A stretch of 64,000 nt of DNA. It comes from JAWKWH01 sp963669285. GTDB lineage: Bacteria; Pseudomonadota; Alphaproteobacteria; Rhizobiales; Rhizobiaceae. Every line of letters begins with the position of its first letter. Positions within the stretch are counted from its first letter, which is position 1. Under the pieces are notes generated by a model. The model was not told where the DNA came from. It did not search any database and saw nothing but the letters and a program-made list of their open reading frames with translations. The translations under genes were made by a program, and so were the position numbers. Location of the stretch: NCBI GenBank assembly GCA_963669285.2, contig CAXXSI010000028.1:99244-163243 (forward strand), given 5' to 3'. Positions 27,312-36,731 of this stretch are shown piece by piece.

Positions 27312-28253
27312 TCAGTTGAGGTTCCTGCCGCAATGCGGGCATTGGCCGCCAAAGCGACCACCGCCATGCCGTTGAACATCGGCCCGGATTTCCTCGGCGA
27401 TACGATTGCTGAGCCCCAGTTGCCGCCGGAAGTCCTGAAGATCCTGCTCTTCGTTCGCATCGATCACACCATCCTCCAGGGCAGCGCGGAATTTTTTCGC
27501 CAGTTCCGCCCGCCTGCGGTGCAATAGATCGGCCATACCGCTGGCCAGGATACCGGCGGGCAGGGCGGCAATGCCGATGCCGACGACGCCGACCAGCGAC
27601 CCGAAGATCTGTCCGGTGGGCGTAACCGGCGTGACATCGCCGTAGCCGACGGTCGTCAGGGTCGCCATCGCCCACCACATTGCCGCGGGAATCGAGCCGA
27701 ATTTGTCGGGCTGGACTTCATGCTCGGCCAGATAGGCTCCGCTTGCGGCCAGAACCAGCAGCACGATGAGGATGAAGAAGCCGGCAAAGAACGCATTGGC
27801 CTCCTCGCGGAACACATCCAGCAGCATCGACATGGCCGAGGAATAGCGGGTCAGCTTGAGAATACGCAGCAACCGCAGCACCCGCAGGAAGCGCAGGTCC
27901 ATATCGACGATGAAGCCGAGATAAAACGGCAGGATTGCCACCAGATCAATCAGCGCCAGCGGAGACAGCAGGTAGGCGAGCCGGGGGTGTTTGCTGTTTC
28001 TAAATTCCGGATTTTCCGGACTGACCCAGACCCGCGCGGCATATTCGATGCTGAAAACAGCAACCGAGACAATCTCGATTATCCAAAAGGTTGTGCGAAA
28101 GCGCGCCTCGATACTGTCGACGGTTTCGAGAACAACAGCGGCGACATTGATGGCGATAAGAGTGATCAAAAACAGGTCGGTAATCCGGCCAATGGCGTCT
28201 GTCCGGTCGCTGGGATCGAGTTTTTCGTGGATGAGTTTTTGAAGTTGTCCCAA
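27312..28253 (-). CDS. voltage-gated potassium channel (Kv-type)
   Basis: A 313-residue six-helix channel. S1-S3 lie at about 25-130, an S4 voltage sensor has arginine every third residue (LRFLRVLRLLRILKLTR), and the pore has the selectivity filter TVGYGD at about residues 200-205 before S6. A cytosolic tail ends in CPHCGRNLN, a possible metal-binding CxxC. The TTG at 28253 is chosen because it starts immediately ahead of the conserved cytosolic N-terminus; the frame stays open far upstream but that sequence is low-complexity and contains a terminator. Confidence 0.88.
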   Translation of the reverse strand: MGQLQKLIHEKLDPSDRTDAIGRITDLFLITLIAINVAAVVLETVDSIEARFRTTFWIIEIVSVAVFSIEYAARVWVSPENPEFRNSKHPRLAYLLSPLALIDLVAILPFYLGFIVDMDLRFLRVLRLLRILKLTRYSSAMSMLLDVFREEANAFFAGFFILIVLLVLAASGAYLAEHEVQPDKFGSIPAAMWWAMATLTTVGYGDVTPVTPTGQIFGSLVGVVGIGIAALPAGILASGMADLLHRRRAELAKKFRAALEDGVIDANEEQDLQDFRRQLGLSNRIAEEIRADVQRHGGGRFGGQCPHCGRNLN

Positions 28254-28460
28254 CGCTAAACACCCGTCATCGCGGTTTGATTGTGCGATAGTAGAGCAGT
28301 TTTGGTCAATTGGGAGCCAATTCTGGTTGTCGATTGAGGCAGCGAACCTGTCAACGTTCGATCCGGCTTGCGCTTTCCTGTGGGGTGAGTGGGAGAGGGG
28401 GGCGCCGGCGCCGCCCTGGCGTTCGGCCGGCGCTTGGCCTGACGCATCCCCCAAAACCAA

Positions 28461-28485
28461 AGGCCCGGGCTGAAAACCCGGGCCT
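28461..28485 (-). terminator. rho-independent-type terminator of the nrdJ/ImmA transcript
   Basis: A 9-bp stem AGGCCCGGG/CCCGGGCCT with a 7-nt loop, followed on the minus strand by TTTGGTTTTGG. It lies 47 bp downstream of the ImmA stop. Because the XRE-ImmA pair was inserted at the end of nrdJ, this was probably the original nrdJ terminator. Confidence 0.6.
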
Positions 28486-28531
28486 GCCGTCAGATTGGTC
28501 GGGGATTTTTTCCCTCCCCCCGTGGAGGGGA

Positions 28532-29152
28532 TCAGGGCTCGCGCCCTAGCTGCACCCGCTGGTTGCCCCGGCGCAGATACTCTTGTACTTCGATTGGAAG
28601 TTCTTTTCTCGGCTTTTTCCCATGCTTTTGTAGCCGAATATCCGCAGCCTGAAATGATACCTTGCAAGCAGCGCTTAATTCTTGGGCCGTCCCAAATTCA
28701 TCAATAATCCACGTTGGCATCAGGAAGTATGCTGCAAATTTGTCCGCTTGTTTTTCAGTGCTTGCGTAAGCGGGCAACTCGTCCATTTTACGATACTTGA
28801 CCGGCGCTCGATGCAACGGAACCGCGGTGTCATGCAAGACTAAATGTCCCAGCTCGTGTGCAAATGTCCACCGGGCCCTGCCATCGTAGTTTCGGGCAGC
28901 TAGGTAAACGTTCTGGCGGACAACTATTCTCGGAGGCGAAAATTCTGTGTATGCCTCAATATTATCGAGCTCAGTCGATGGTTCCACAATCAATCCAAAC
29001 GCAGAATCCAACTGCGGCATGACATTTTCAATGATGTCCACAATATCAGGTGCTTGGCAAAATGCGGGTACTTCCAGTGCTTCGCGCCAAGCATATGCTT
29101 TCTCTTCAATTGCCGCATTACTGAGCGGCTTTACGAAGTACTCTTTAGTCAT
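28532..29152 (-). CDS. ImmA/IrrE-family metallopeptidase
   Basis: A 206-residue protein with the zinc-protease motif FAHELGHLVLH (about residues 95-105) and a downstream QADKFAAYFLMP helix whose Glu/Asp-rich start (EKQAD) fits the third ligand. ImmA/IrrE proteases cleave or de-repress a partner XRE regulator in mobile elements and stress systems. The start MTKEYF overlaps the end of the XRE gene by 8 nt. The last residues (RRGNQRVQLGREP) are encoded by a direct-repeat copy of the nrdJ 3' end, so the natural C-terminus may be shorter or was extended upon insertion. Confidence 0.9.
   Translation of the reverse strand: MTKEYFVKPLSNAAIEEKAYAWREALEVPAFCQAPDIVDIIENVMPQLDSAFGLIVEPSTELDNIEAYTEFSPPRIVVRQNVYLAARNYDGRARWTFAHELGHLVLHDTAVPLHRAPVKYRKMDELPAYASTEKQADKFAAYFLMPTWIIDEFGTAQELSAACKVSFQAADIRLQKHGKKPRKELPIEVQEYLRRGNQRVQLGREP
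28546..28570. repeat. direct repeat flanking the XRE-ImmA cassette, left copy
   Basis: CTAGCTGCACCCGCTGGT followed by TGCCCCG. It matches 29521-29545 over 25 bp with a single mismatch. The right copy is the genuine 3' end and stop codon of nrdJ, so this copy is a duplicate left on the far side of the inserted gene pair. Confidence 0.85.
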
Positions 29153-29504
29153 CCGGTTTCTCCCGTCCGCCATCGCGTAGCGCTCTGATTTGGCTCGGTG
29201 TCAACTTGTTCAACTTTCGATAAAAGCGCTTTTGGGCTTTCTTTCGGACGTCGTTCAGATCAATAATTTTCGGTGACGATGATCCCTTTTTTATGAGGGT
29301 TTGGTGCTCAAAAATGTCCGCTTTTACCCAGCTGGCAAATCTGCTTATGTAATCAATTGTTGGTTGGCGGTTCCCAGCTTCAATTGATGAAATCGTGCTT
29401 GGGTCGCATTCGAGTGCCAATGATTGGTCAGCCATTGTGAAACCCTTTGCAGCTCGAAGCTTGCGGCAGGTTTGGCCAAATTCAGTAAGTGTACCTTCCA
29501 TCAT
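29145..29504 (-). CDS. XRE-family HTH regulator, partner of ImmA
   Basis: A 119-residue protein with an N-terminal helix-turn-helix (about residues 8-62: FGQTCRKLRAAKGFTMADQSLALECDPSTISSIEAGNRQPTIDYI). The C-terminal part is basic with KKAQKRFYRKL and no obvious second domain. A GGGAGAATCGG ribosome binding site precedes the start. It overlaps the metallopeptidase gene by 8 nt, the normal order for a protease-regulated repressor/antitoxin pair. Its start lies only 16 bp from the nrdJ stop codon, so the pair may be expressed partly by read-through from nrdJ. Confidence 0.88.
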   Translation of the reverse strand: MMEGTLTEFGQTCRKLRAAKGFTMADQSLALECDPSTISSIEAGNRQPTIDYISRFASWVKADIFEHQTLIKKGSSSPKIIDLNDVRKKAQKRFYRKLNKLTPSQIRALRDGGREKPDD

Positions 29505-29520
29505 CCGATTCTCCCGATTT

Positions 29521-29545
29521 CTAGCTGCACCCGCTGGTCGCCCCG
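29521..29545. repeat. direct repeat flanking the XRE-ImmA cassette, right copy (nrdJ 3' end)
   Basis: CTAGCTGCACCCGCTGGT followed by CGCCCCG. It encodes the last residues of NrdJ (GATSGCS, stop). The other copy is at 28546-28570, 975 bp away. Confidence 0.85.
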
Positions 29546-32500
29546 CAGGTGTCGCATTTCTCGCAGGTGCCGTTACGCACCATGGTGAAGTTCTGGCATT
29601 CCGGGCAGGAATTGCCCGTATAGCCCTGCATCACCGCTTTCGCCCTTCGGTCGGCCTCGATCTTCTTTGCTGCCGCCAGTTCGGCGGCTTCCTCTTCGGT
29701 GGTCAGGATGTGGCCAGTTTCCTCGGCTTCGATCTCGGCGGCGAATTCGCGTGCGCTTTCTTCGTAGTCGCGCTTGAACGCGGTCGCCTCCTCCTGCAGT
29801 TCCAGCACGGTCGGCTTGGCAGCTGCCGCGGTTGCGTTCTTGCCGGCGATGGCGTGGACGGGTGAATGGGAGGAAGACATCACCGTCCGTGATGCGCCAC
29901 CGCCGTCCGCAGGTGCCCCTCCCGCAGATCCGTTGTCGGCCGATCCCTTGGGATCGTCGTTCTTGCCTGTGACCACTTTCAGCGCGTGGCCGCGCGTCAG
30001 CCCCTTGGAGACCGGGCCTGACTTGCCTTCCGACATGCCCTTGCCGAGCGAGGTCGAGGCGAAATCGGACTGGTCGACATGGGCCAGATCGTGACGGTCG
30101 AGATAGGAGATACCCAGTTCCCGGAACACGTAGTCGAGGATCGAGGTCGCCGTCTTGATGGCTTCGTTGCCCTGCACCATGCCGGCCGGCTCGAAGCGTG
30201 TGAACGTGAACGCCTCGACATATTCATCGAGCGGCACGCCGTATTGCAGTCCGAGCGAGATCGAGATGGCGAAATTGTTCATCATCGCGCGGAAGGCGGC
30301 ACCTTCCTTGTGCATGTCAATGAAGATCTCGCCGAGCCGACCGTCGTCATATTCGCCGGTGCGCAGGAAGATTGTGTGGCCGCCGACCTTGGCCTTCTGG
30401 GTGTAGCCCTTGCGCCGGGTCGGCAGTTTTTCCTGCTCGCGCACCACCTTTTCGACGATGCGTTCGACGACCTTCTCGGTGACCGTCACTGCCGCTGCCG
30501 CCTTCGGCGCTTCGATGAGGTTGTCGAGCACGTCGTCGTCTTCGTCCTCATCCTCGATCAGCGCGGAATTGAGCGGCTGGCTCAGCTTCGAGCCGTCGCG
30601 GTAGAGCGCATTGGCCTTCAGCGCCTTTTTCCACGAGCGCAGATAGGCCGACTTGCAGTCCTCGACGGTCGCTTCGTTCGGCATGTTGATGGTCTTCGAG
30701 ATCGCGCCCGAGATGAACGGCTGGGCAGCGGCCATCATGTCGATATGGCTTTCGACCGACAGAAAGCGTTTTCCCACCTTGCCGCACGGATTGGCGCAGT
30801 CGAATACCGGCAGATGCTCGTCTTTGAGGTGCGGCGCGCCTTCCAGCGTCATCGCCCCGCAAATGTGGATGTTGGCGGCCTCGATGTCCTTTTTCGAGAA
30901 ACCGAGATGCGCCAGCATGTTGAACTCGAAATCGGCCAGCTGCTCCTCGCTGATGCCGAGCGCCTGCTGGCAGAAATCTGCGCCAAGCGTCCACTGGTTG
31001 AAGGCGAACTTGATGTCGAAGGCCGATTTCAGCGCCTCGTTGAGCGCGGCGATCTTGTCGTCGTCGAAGCCCTTGGCGGCAAGCGACCCGGGATTGATCG
31101 CCGGCGCCTGGTCGAGATTGCCGTGGCCGACCGCATAGGCCTCGATCTCGCCGATCTGCGCTTCCGAATAGCCGAGCGTGCGCAGCGCGGCTGGCACAGC
31201 GCGGTTGATGATCTTGAAATAGCCGCCGCCGGCCAGCTTCTTGAATTTCACCAGGGCGAAATCGGGCTCGATCCCGGTGGTGTCGCAGTCCATCACCAGG
31301 CCGATCGTACCGGTCGGCGCGATGACGGTGGCTTGCGCATTGCGGTAGCCGTGCTTCTCGCCGAGCTTGAGCGCCTTGTCCCAGGCCGCCTTGGCGTGGG
31401 TGATGAGGTCGCCGTCCGGGCAGTCGTCATGGATCAGCGCCACCGGCTCGACCGCCAGCGCCTCGTAGCCCTGTTTTTCGCCATAGGCGGCGCGGCGGTG
31501 GTTGCGCATCACCCGAAGCATGTTCTTGGCATTGCGCTTGTAATCGGGGAAGGGCCCCAATTCGCCGGCCATCTCCGCCGAGGTCGCATAGGAGACGCCG
31601 GTCATGATCGCCGTCAGCGCGCCGCAGATCGCCCGGCCTTCATCGCTGTCGTAGGGCACGCCCGTGGTCATCAGCAGGCCGCCGATATTGGCGTAGCCGA
31701 GGCCGAGCGTGCGGTAATCGTAGGACAGTCTGGCGATTTCCTTTGACGGGAACTGCGCCATCAGCACCGAAACCTCAAGCACGATGGTCCACAGCCGCAC
31801 GGCGTGTTCATAGGCCTTCAGGTCGATCTTCGCGGTGTCGCGGTCCAAAAACTGTAAGAGGTTCAGCGAAGCCAGGTTGCAGGCCGTGTCGTCGAGGAAC
31901 ATGTATTCCGAGCACGGATTGGAGGCGCGGATCGACCCCGCCGCCGGGCAGGTGTGCCAGTCGTTCATCGTCGTGTTGAAATGCAGGCCCGGATCGGCAG
32001 ATGCCCACGCAGCGTGGCCGATCTTTTCCCACAGCTCCTGAGCCTGAACCGTTTTGGCAACCTTGCCGTCTATCCGGTTGATCAGATTCCAGGTTCCGCC
32101 GTTTTCCACCGAGCGCAAAAAATCGTCTTTCAGCGACACTGAATTGTTGGAGTTCTGACCGGAAACGGTCAGATAAGCTTCCGAATCCCAGTCGGTGTCG
32201 TAGGTCTTGAACTCGATGTCCTTGTAGCCCTGCTTGGCGAACTGGATCACCCGCTTGATGTAGTTCTCAGGCACGGCGTTCTTCTTCGCCGCGCGGATTT
32301 CGCGCTTCAGCGCCGTGTTGAGCGACGGATCGAAACACTCGTCATTGTCGGCGTCGCAATTAACGCAGGCCCGCATGATGGCGGTCAGGTGCTTCTTGAC
32401 GATCTTGGAACCGGTGACCAGCGAGGCAACCTTCTGCTCCTCTTTCACCTTCCAGTCGATGTAGTTCTCGATATCCGGGTGGTCGACGTCGACGACGACC

Positions 32501-33338
32501 ATCTTGGCCGCCCGCCTAGTGGTGCCGCCGGACTTGATGCGCCCGCCGCCCGGTCGCCGATCTTCAGGAAGCTCATCAAGCCGGAAGACTTGCCGCCGCC
32601 GGACAGATTTTCACCTTCGCCGCGCAGATAGGAGAAGTTGGAGCCGGTGCCGGAACCGTATTTGAACAGCCGCGCCTCGCGCACCCACAGGTCCATGATG
32701 CCGCCTTCGTTGACCAGATCGTCGGAGACGGACTGGATGAAGCAGGCATGCGGCTGCGGATGCTCGTAGGAGGATTTCGATTTCGTCAGCTTGCCGGTTT
32801 CGTGATCGACATAGTAGTGGCCCTGGCCGGGGCCGTCGATGCCGTAGGCCCAATGCAGGCCGGTGTTGAACCATTGCGGTGAATTCGGCGCCACGCGCTG
32901 GGTGGCGAGCATGTAGGCCAGCTCGTCGCAGTAAGCGGCGGCGTCCTCTTCCGAGTTGAAGTAGCCGCCCTTCCAGCCCCAATAGGTCCAGGTGCCGGCA
33001 AGTCGGTCAAATACCTGCCGTGCGTCGGTCTCCGAGCCATAACGCTCGTCTTCGGGCAGTTCGGCCAATGCCTCTTCGTCGGCCACCGAACGCCACAGGA
33101 ATGACGGGACGGAATTCTCCTCGACCTTCTTCAGTCGCGCCGGCACGCCGGCCTTGCGGAAGTATTTTTGCGCAAGAATGTCAGCCGCCACCTGGCTGAA
33201 CTGTTTCGGCACATCGATGTCTTCCAGACGGAAGACGATCGATCCGTCAGGATTCTTGATTTCGCTCACCGTTTTGCGGAATTCGATATCCGCATAGGCC
33301 GATTGTCCTGCCTTGGTGAAGTGCCGTTCAATGCGCAT
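29521..33338 (-). CDS. nrdJ: B12-dependent class II ribonucleotide reductase NrdJ, with an apparent frameshift
   Basis: A large adenosylcobalamin-dependent ribonucleotide reductase of about 1270 residues that makes deoxyribonucleotides in the cytoplasm. The N-terminal frame ends prematurely and the main frame (from about 32540 down) continues it: restoring one base in the stretch GGGCGCATCAAG near 32539 gives DRAAGAIKSGGTTRRAAK and one open frame. The body has the NPCSEYMFLDDTACNLASLNL active-site region (residue-wise split over 20, so cited as NPCSEY and DDTACNLASLNL). The C-terminus has the CPEC...CEKCDTCGATSGCS cysteine tail used for redox recycling. The frameshift is more likely a sequence error than a true lesion. 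NrdR boxes lie upstream. Confidence 0.9.
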
Positions 33339-33353
33339 TAGTGTCCCTTCCAG

Positions 33354-33369
33354 TCCCTATATATAGTGT
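33354..33369. promoter_or_regulatory. possible proximal NrdR box
   Basis: TCCCTATATATAGTGT lies 16 bp before the nrdJ start and matches the right half and centre of an NrdR box. The left half is poor and it overlaps the ribosome-binding region, so it is weaker evidence than the tandem pair upstream. Confidence 0.35.
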
Positions 33370-33573
33370 GCCTGCCGACGGTTGTCCTCTTGCCTTCCGC
33401 CGGCGAACACAAGTCCGCCTACCGGCTTCGTGACCGAAGACCGGCTCTCCCCTACCGTAGCTCCAATTGCACCCGCAAAGCCTTGTACCTTCTGGCTCGT
33501 CTGTCAGTGCCGGAAACCCGGTGGGCCCCTTTGATTTTGACGCCTGATTGTGAATTTACCCGAATCGGGTAAC

Positions 33574-33620
33574 TCACATTATCTAGTGACGATTTTTCAC
33601 GCAAACACTAAATATAGTAT
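33574..33620. promoter_or_regulatory. tandem NrdR boxes upstream of nrdJ
   Basis: Two 16-bp sites, TCACATTATCTAGTGA (33574-33589) and ACACTAAATATAGTAT (33605-33620), are spaced by 31 bp, the three-helical-turn spacing known for cooperative NrdR binding to ribonucleotide reductase promoters. They lie about 236-282 bp upstream of the nrdJ ATG, suggesting a long leader. Confidence 0.75.
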
Positions 33621-34145
33621 TAACAACCCGTTTACGCCAGAAAAATCGTCCGCGCCCCGCATATGGTTCTGAGCACAAAAATATGCCCAGCGCCTTGGCT
33701 CCTAAAAGCCGGAAAACGCTCGTATTTTACGCAACAAATCTGGAAAAAAGACCGGGCTACCAAACTGACCGGCCACGCCACTCACGCGAACGTGGAGCCA
33801 TAAAATGCGACTCGAACCGAGTCGTCAAGGGCTCGTTTTATGAAAGTTACATGACGCAATATCTTGTGTGTTGCAAATGTGGATTACGGGGAGAAAAGCG
33901 AGTTCGGATTTTCACCGGTTGACGAACCGAATTGTTGCTCTTCGGTTCGAAGGATCACCACAATACCCGCTCTGCCGAAAGCCCTGTCTTGCGACGTCGC
34001 CCGCCGGATGCGCGAGCCGTAGAAGGGCGAGGCGCCCGGCCAAACGTTCAATTTCCTCCTGACAGGAAGCTGTCAGGAGGTTCATGCTATGTGTCATCAC
34101 ATACAAGGGCCGGCGACGGTCAGGGACCATGGCGAGGAGCGCGAT
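33621..34145. other. intergenic stretch with a composite hairpin
   Basis: No supported gene. At 33799-33842 there is a nested palindrome: an outer CATAAAA/TTTTATG pair and an inner CGACTCG/CGAGTCG pair with a 3-nt loop. A 79-residue frame through it lacks coding character. A short inverted repeat CTCCTGACAGGAAGCTGTCAGGAG occurs near 34055-34080 just before the MBL-like gene (cited as arms CTCCTGACAG and CTGTCAGGAG). Confidence 0.5.
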
Positions 34146-34880
34146 ATGACAACTGACAGAGCTTTTCCAGAGGCACTGGAACACGGTGATATCGAAGAAC
34201 TGTTTCCGGACGTGTTTTTCGTCACGGGGTCGGTTTCCATGCCGGGACCGATACCCATGCGGTTCAGCCGCAACATGACGATTGTGCGCCAGGATGGTGA
34301 ACTGACACTGATCAATACCATCCGGCTCAATTCGTCGGGATTGGCGCAACTGGAACGACTCGGCCAGGTGAAAAACATCATCCGGCTGGCCGGATTCCAC
34401 GGCATGGACGATCCATTCTACAAGGACCGCTATGACGCCACCGTCTTCTCGGTGAATGCACCCTACCTGACGGGTTTCGGCACGGGAGCAGAGCCCTATT
34501 TCGAGCCCGACGAGATAATTGACCTGACCACGGCACTACCGCTTGAAGGTGGGCGCCTTATTGCGTTCAAGTCGGCATCGCCTGCCGAGGGATTGCTGCT
34601 GCTGGAGCGCGAAGGCGGCATTATCGTCTCGGGCGACTGCATGCAGAACTGGGCCAAGCCTGATCGCTTTTTCAGCCTGCCGGCGCGGTTAATGATGCGG
34701 TTCATGGGCTTTATCAAGCCGCACAATATCGGCCCAGGGTGGCTGAAGGGCGCAAAGCCGGACATCGGTGAGATCAAGTCGGTCTTGGATCACGAGTTTT
34801 CCCATGTGCTGCCGGTCCACGGTGCACCGGTAATCGGTAACGCCAGAACCCGCTATGCACCGGTGATTGAAGCGCTATAG
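34146..34880 (+). CDS. metallo-beta-lactamase-fold protein, DUF4336-like
   Basis: A 244-residue cytosolic protein with the alternating strand/helix pattern of the MBL fold: VFFVTGSVSMPGPIPMRFSRNMTIVRQDGELTLINTIRL at the start (cited in parts: VFFVTGSV, ELTLINTI), GFHGMDDPFY in place of the canonical HxHxDH, GGIIVSGDCMQNW and VLPVHGAPV. The metal-binding histidines are thus only partly conserved, and hydrolase activity is uncertain. The ATG at 34146 is preferred; an in-frame ATG 57 nt upstream exists. Confidence 0.7.
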   Translation: MTTDRAFPEALEHGDIEELFPDVFFVTGSVSMPGPIPMRFSRNMTIVRQDGELTLINTIRLNSSGLAQLERLGQVKNIIRLAGFHGMDDPFYKDRYDATVFSVNAPYLTGFGTGAEPYFEPDEIIDLTTALPLEGGRLIAFKSASPAEGLLLLEREGGIIVSGDCMQNWAKPDRFFSLPARLMMRFMGFIKPHNIGPGWLKGAKPDIGEIKSVLDHEFSHVLPVHGAPVIGNARTRYAPVIEAL

Positions 34881-34903
34881 GCGCGCATGCAGCATCTCCA
34901 ATG

Positions 34904-35668
34904 TCACGGCTTGTGCCGGATGAACGGCGTGTAGCTGGGCGCATCCGGTTTCAAACGACCCGTTTCATCGAAATCCGTATCGGCATTGAATCGCATCTCG
35001 GGCAAAGTGTCGAAATTGGCGATGATATGCGATTGGGCTTCGAGCACCTCCGCCAGGCGCGCTCGCAGGGCGATTTCCTCTTCGCCCTCGAAATAGCCGT
35101 GCACGCTGAAAACCGGATTCGGCTCCAGCACCGTCATACCCAGATACCGCATGGTGTAGGCCAGCGGCCATAACAGCATCTGGATATCGCCTTCCTTTCC
35201 GTTGAAGGATGCTTCCGCCTCCGTGGCGCCCAGGGTAACGCAGAACAGAACCTTCTTACCCCGGCACATACCGCGGTCGAAGCGCTGATCGACCGAATGC
35301 AGTGCGCCGTGGGCCAAAACCCGGTCCATCCAGCCCTTCAAAACGGCGGGTGCTCCGAACCACCAGATCGGAAAATGACAGATGATCCGGTCTGCGCGCT
35401 GGATTTTTGCGATCTCGGTGGCGACGTCATCGGGCAATGTACCGGCTGCTACTGCACGCTCCTGCGCCTTCAGCGGATCAAAGACCGTGTTCGGCTCGTC
35501 CCCCGAAAAGTGCTGCCGCGCCTCGACCGGGTCGAACCGCATGGAGCATAGATCGGACCAGATGACTTCGTGGCCGAGCGCCACACTTGCCCGCTCGGTC
35601 GCATCCGCCCAGGCGCCATTGAACGATTTTCTCTCCGGATGCGCCAGTACGATCAACGTTACTGCCAT
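34904..35668 (-). CDS. NAD(P)H:quinone reductase, flavodoxin-fold family
   Basis: A 254-residue member of the NQO1/YwrO/MdaB group. The opening TLIVLAHPERKSFNGAWA is the FMN/FAD phosphate-binding start. FPIWWFGAPAVLKGWMDRVL is the classic flavin-binding motif, and GKKVLFCVTLGA and PLAYTMRYLGMTVLEP complete the domain. Such cytosolic flavoproteins reduce quinones by two electrons. It is convergent with the MBL-like gene and divergent from the ribH riboswitch. Confidence 0.88.
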   Translation of the reverse strand: MAVTLIVLAHPERKSFNGAWADATERASVALGHEVIWSDLCSMRFDPVEARQHFSGDEPNTVFDPLKAQERAVAAGTLPDDVATEIAKIQRADRIICHFPIWWFGAPAVLKGWMDRVLAHGALHSVDQRFDRGMCRGKKVLFCVTLGATEAEASFNGKEGDIQMLLWPLAYTMRYLGMTVLEPNPVFSVHGYFEGEEEIALRARLAEVLEAQSHIIANFDTLPEMRFNADTDFDETGRLKPDAPSYTPFIRHKP

Positions 35669-35849
35669 AAGTTCACTCACCATTGTCATCCGGTGCCAGG
35701 GGCAGCGCCGGGGCCGCTTATTCTATGCGACCCCGGCGCCACACTCCACCGCAGGTTTGCATCGCGGAATAACCGCTTTCCCCGCGACAGCACTATTGCC
35801 GTTGTGGATTGACACATCCGGCATTCGGCTCGATCATCGCGGCTGCAAG

Positions 35850-36014
35850 TGTTCTCAGGGCGGGGTGAAAGTCCCCACCGGCGGTATTTGGATCCGGCAA
35901 CGGAAACTCAAGCCCGCGAGCGCTTCGCCGATCCGGGAAATGCCGGTTGGGTGAGGGTCAGCAGATCCGGTGTAACTCCGGAGCCGACGGTGATAGTCCG
36001 GATGGTAGAGAACA
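35850..36014 (+). promoter_or_regulatory. FMN riboswitch (RFN element)
   Basis: The conserved RFN core is present in order: GTTCTCAGGGCGGGGTGAAA and GTCCCCACCGGCGGTAT at the 5' side, AAGCCCGCGAGCG, GGTCAGCAGATCCGGTGTAA, CTCCGGAGCCGACGGT, then GATGGTAGAGAAC closing the P1 helix. It lies about 90 nt ahead of ribH on the same strand, so FMN should repress this gene. Confidence 0.96.
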
Positions 36015-36104
36015 ATCGGTGGATTTGCAGTCCGGTGACGGGCGGAATTTCGCCGGTTGCGCGCCCTGATTCACGTCTAACGAAACCAGACATGGATCAG
36101 ACAA

Positions 36105-36608
36105 ATGACAATTGACAACAATACCGAAACTTTCATCAAGATCGCCTTTGTCGAAGCCGGCTGGCACACCGACATCGTCGCGCGCTGCCGAACCGGCTTC
36201 CTGGCCGAAATCGAATCGCATGGGGACGGACAAGCCGAGATAAGCCTGTTTGCCGTACCCGGGGCCTACGACATTCCCCTTATGGCGCAGAAACTGGCTG
36301 AAAGCGGGAATTTCGACGCGATCATTGCCGCCGGATTTGTCGTCGATGGCGGCATCTATCGGCATGACTTTGTCGCTGCCACGGTGATCGAAGGATTGAT
36401 GCGGGTGCAGCTTGATACCGGCGTGCCGGTCATCTCATCCGTGCTCACACCGCACCAGTTTCAGGAGACCGCCCATCACATCGCGTTCTTCAGGGATCAT
36501 TTTGTGCTGAAAGGCAGGGAGGCTGCCCGTGCCACGTTGCAAATTGTCGACAATTGCCGCTCTCTAAAGAGTAGATCCGGCGGGACCGAACAGGTTGCGG
36601 CCGCCTGA
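36105..36608 (+). CDS. ribH: 6,7-dimethyl-8-ribityllumazine synthase, RibH2 type
   Basis: A 167-residue lumazine synthase, the penultimate riboflavin enzyme. Conserved elements include VPGAYDIPL (about residue 50), AAGFVVDGGIYRHDFVA with the active-site His (about 80-95) and PVISSVLTPHQFQE. The ITGGG/TTHFD pattern is altered in the way of the RibH2 proteins of Brucella and Mesorhizobium, which form decamers and sit behind an FMN riboswitch away from the main rib operon. That is the arrangement here. A canonical RibH1 would be expected elsewhere in the genome. Confidence 0.93.
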   Translation: MTIDNNTETFIKIAFVEAGWHTDIVARCRTGFLAEIESHGDGQAEISLFAVPGAYDIPLMAQKLAESGNFDAIIAAGFVVDGGIYRHDFVAATVIEGLMRVQLDTGVPVISSVLTPHQFQETAHHIAFFRDHFVLKGREAARATLQIVDNCRSLKSRSGGTEQVAAA

Positions 36609-36731
36609 ACCGTCTTGACCCGCGCCAATTTCGTTGGTGCGGGCTTTCTCGTCCCGATTTGATCCATGACAAAGTATGCGTCATGGTTCGGGCGGAAAAT
36701 ACGGTAACTGTCCAGCAAATTGGAGATCGCC

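Noticed and set aside
30079..31746. 555-residue open frame antisense to nrdJ
   Set aside because: It is a GC-bias shadow: it lies wholly within the conserved reductase on the other strand.
33370..33570. cobalamin riboswitch ahead of nrdJ
   Set aside because: I looked for the B12-box and the conserved core on the minus strand and found neither; NrdR boxes explain the regulation better.
34055..34080. terminator at the inverted repeat before the MBL-like gene
   Set aside because: It has no T-run, lies just upstream of a start codon and follows no gene on that strand.
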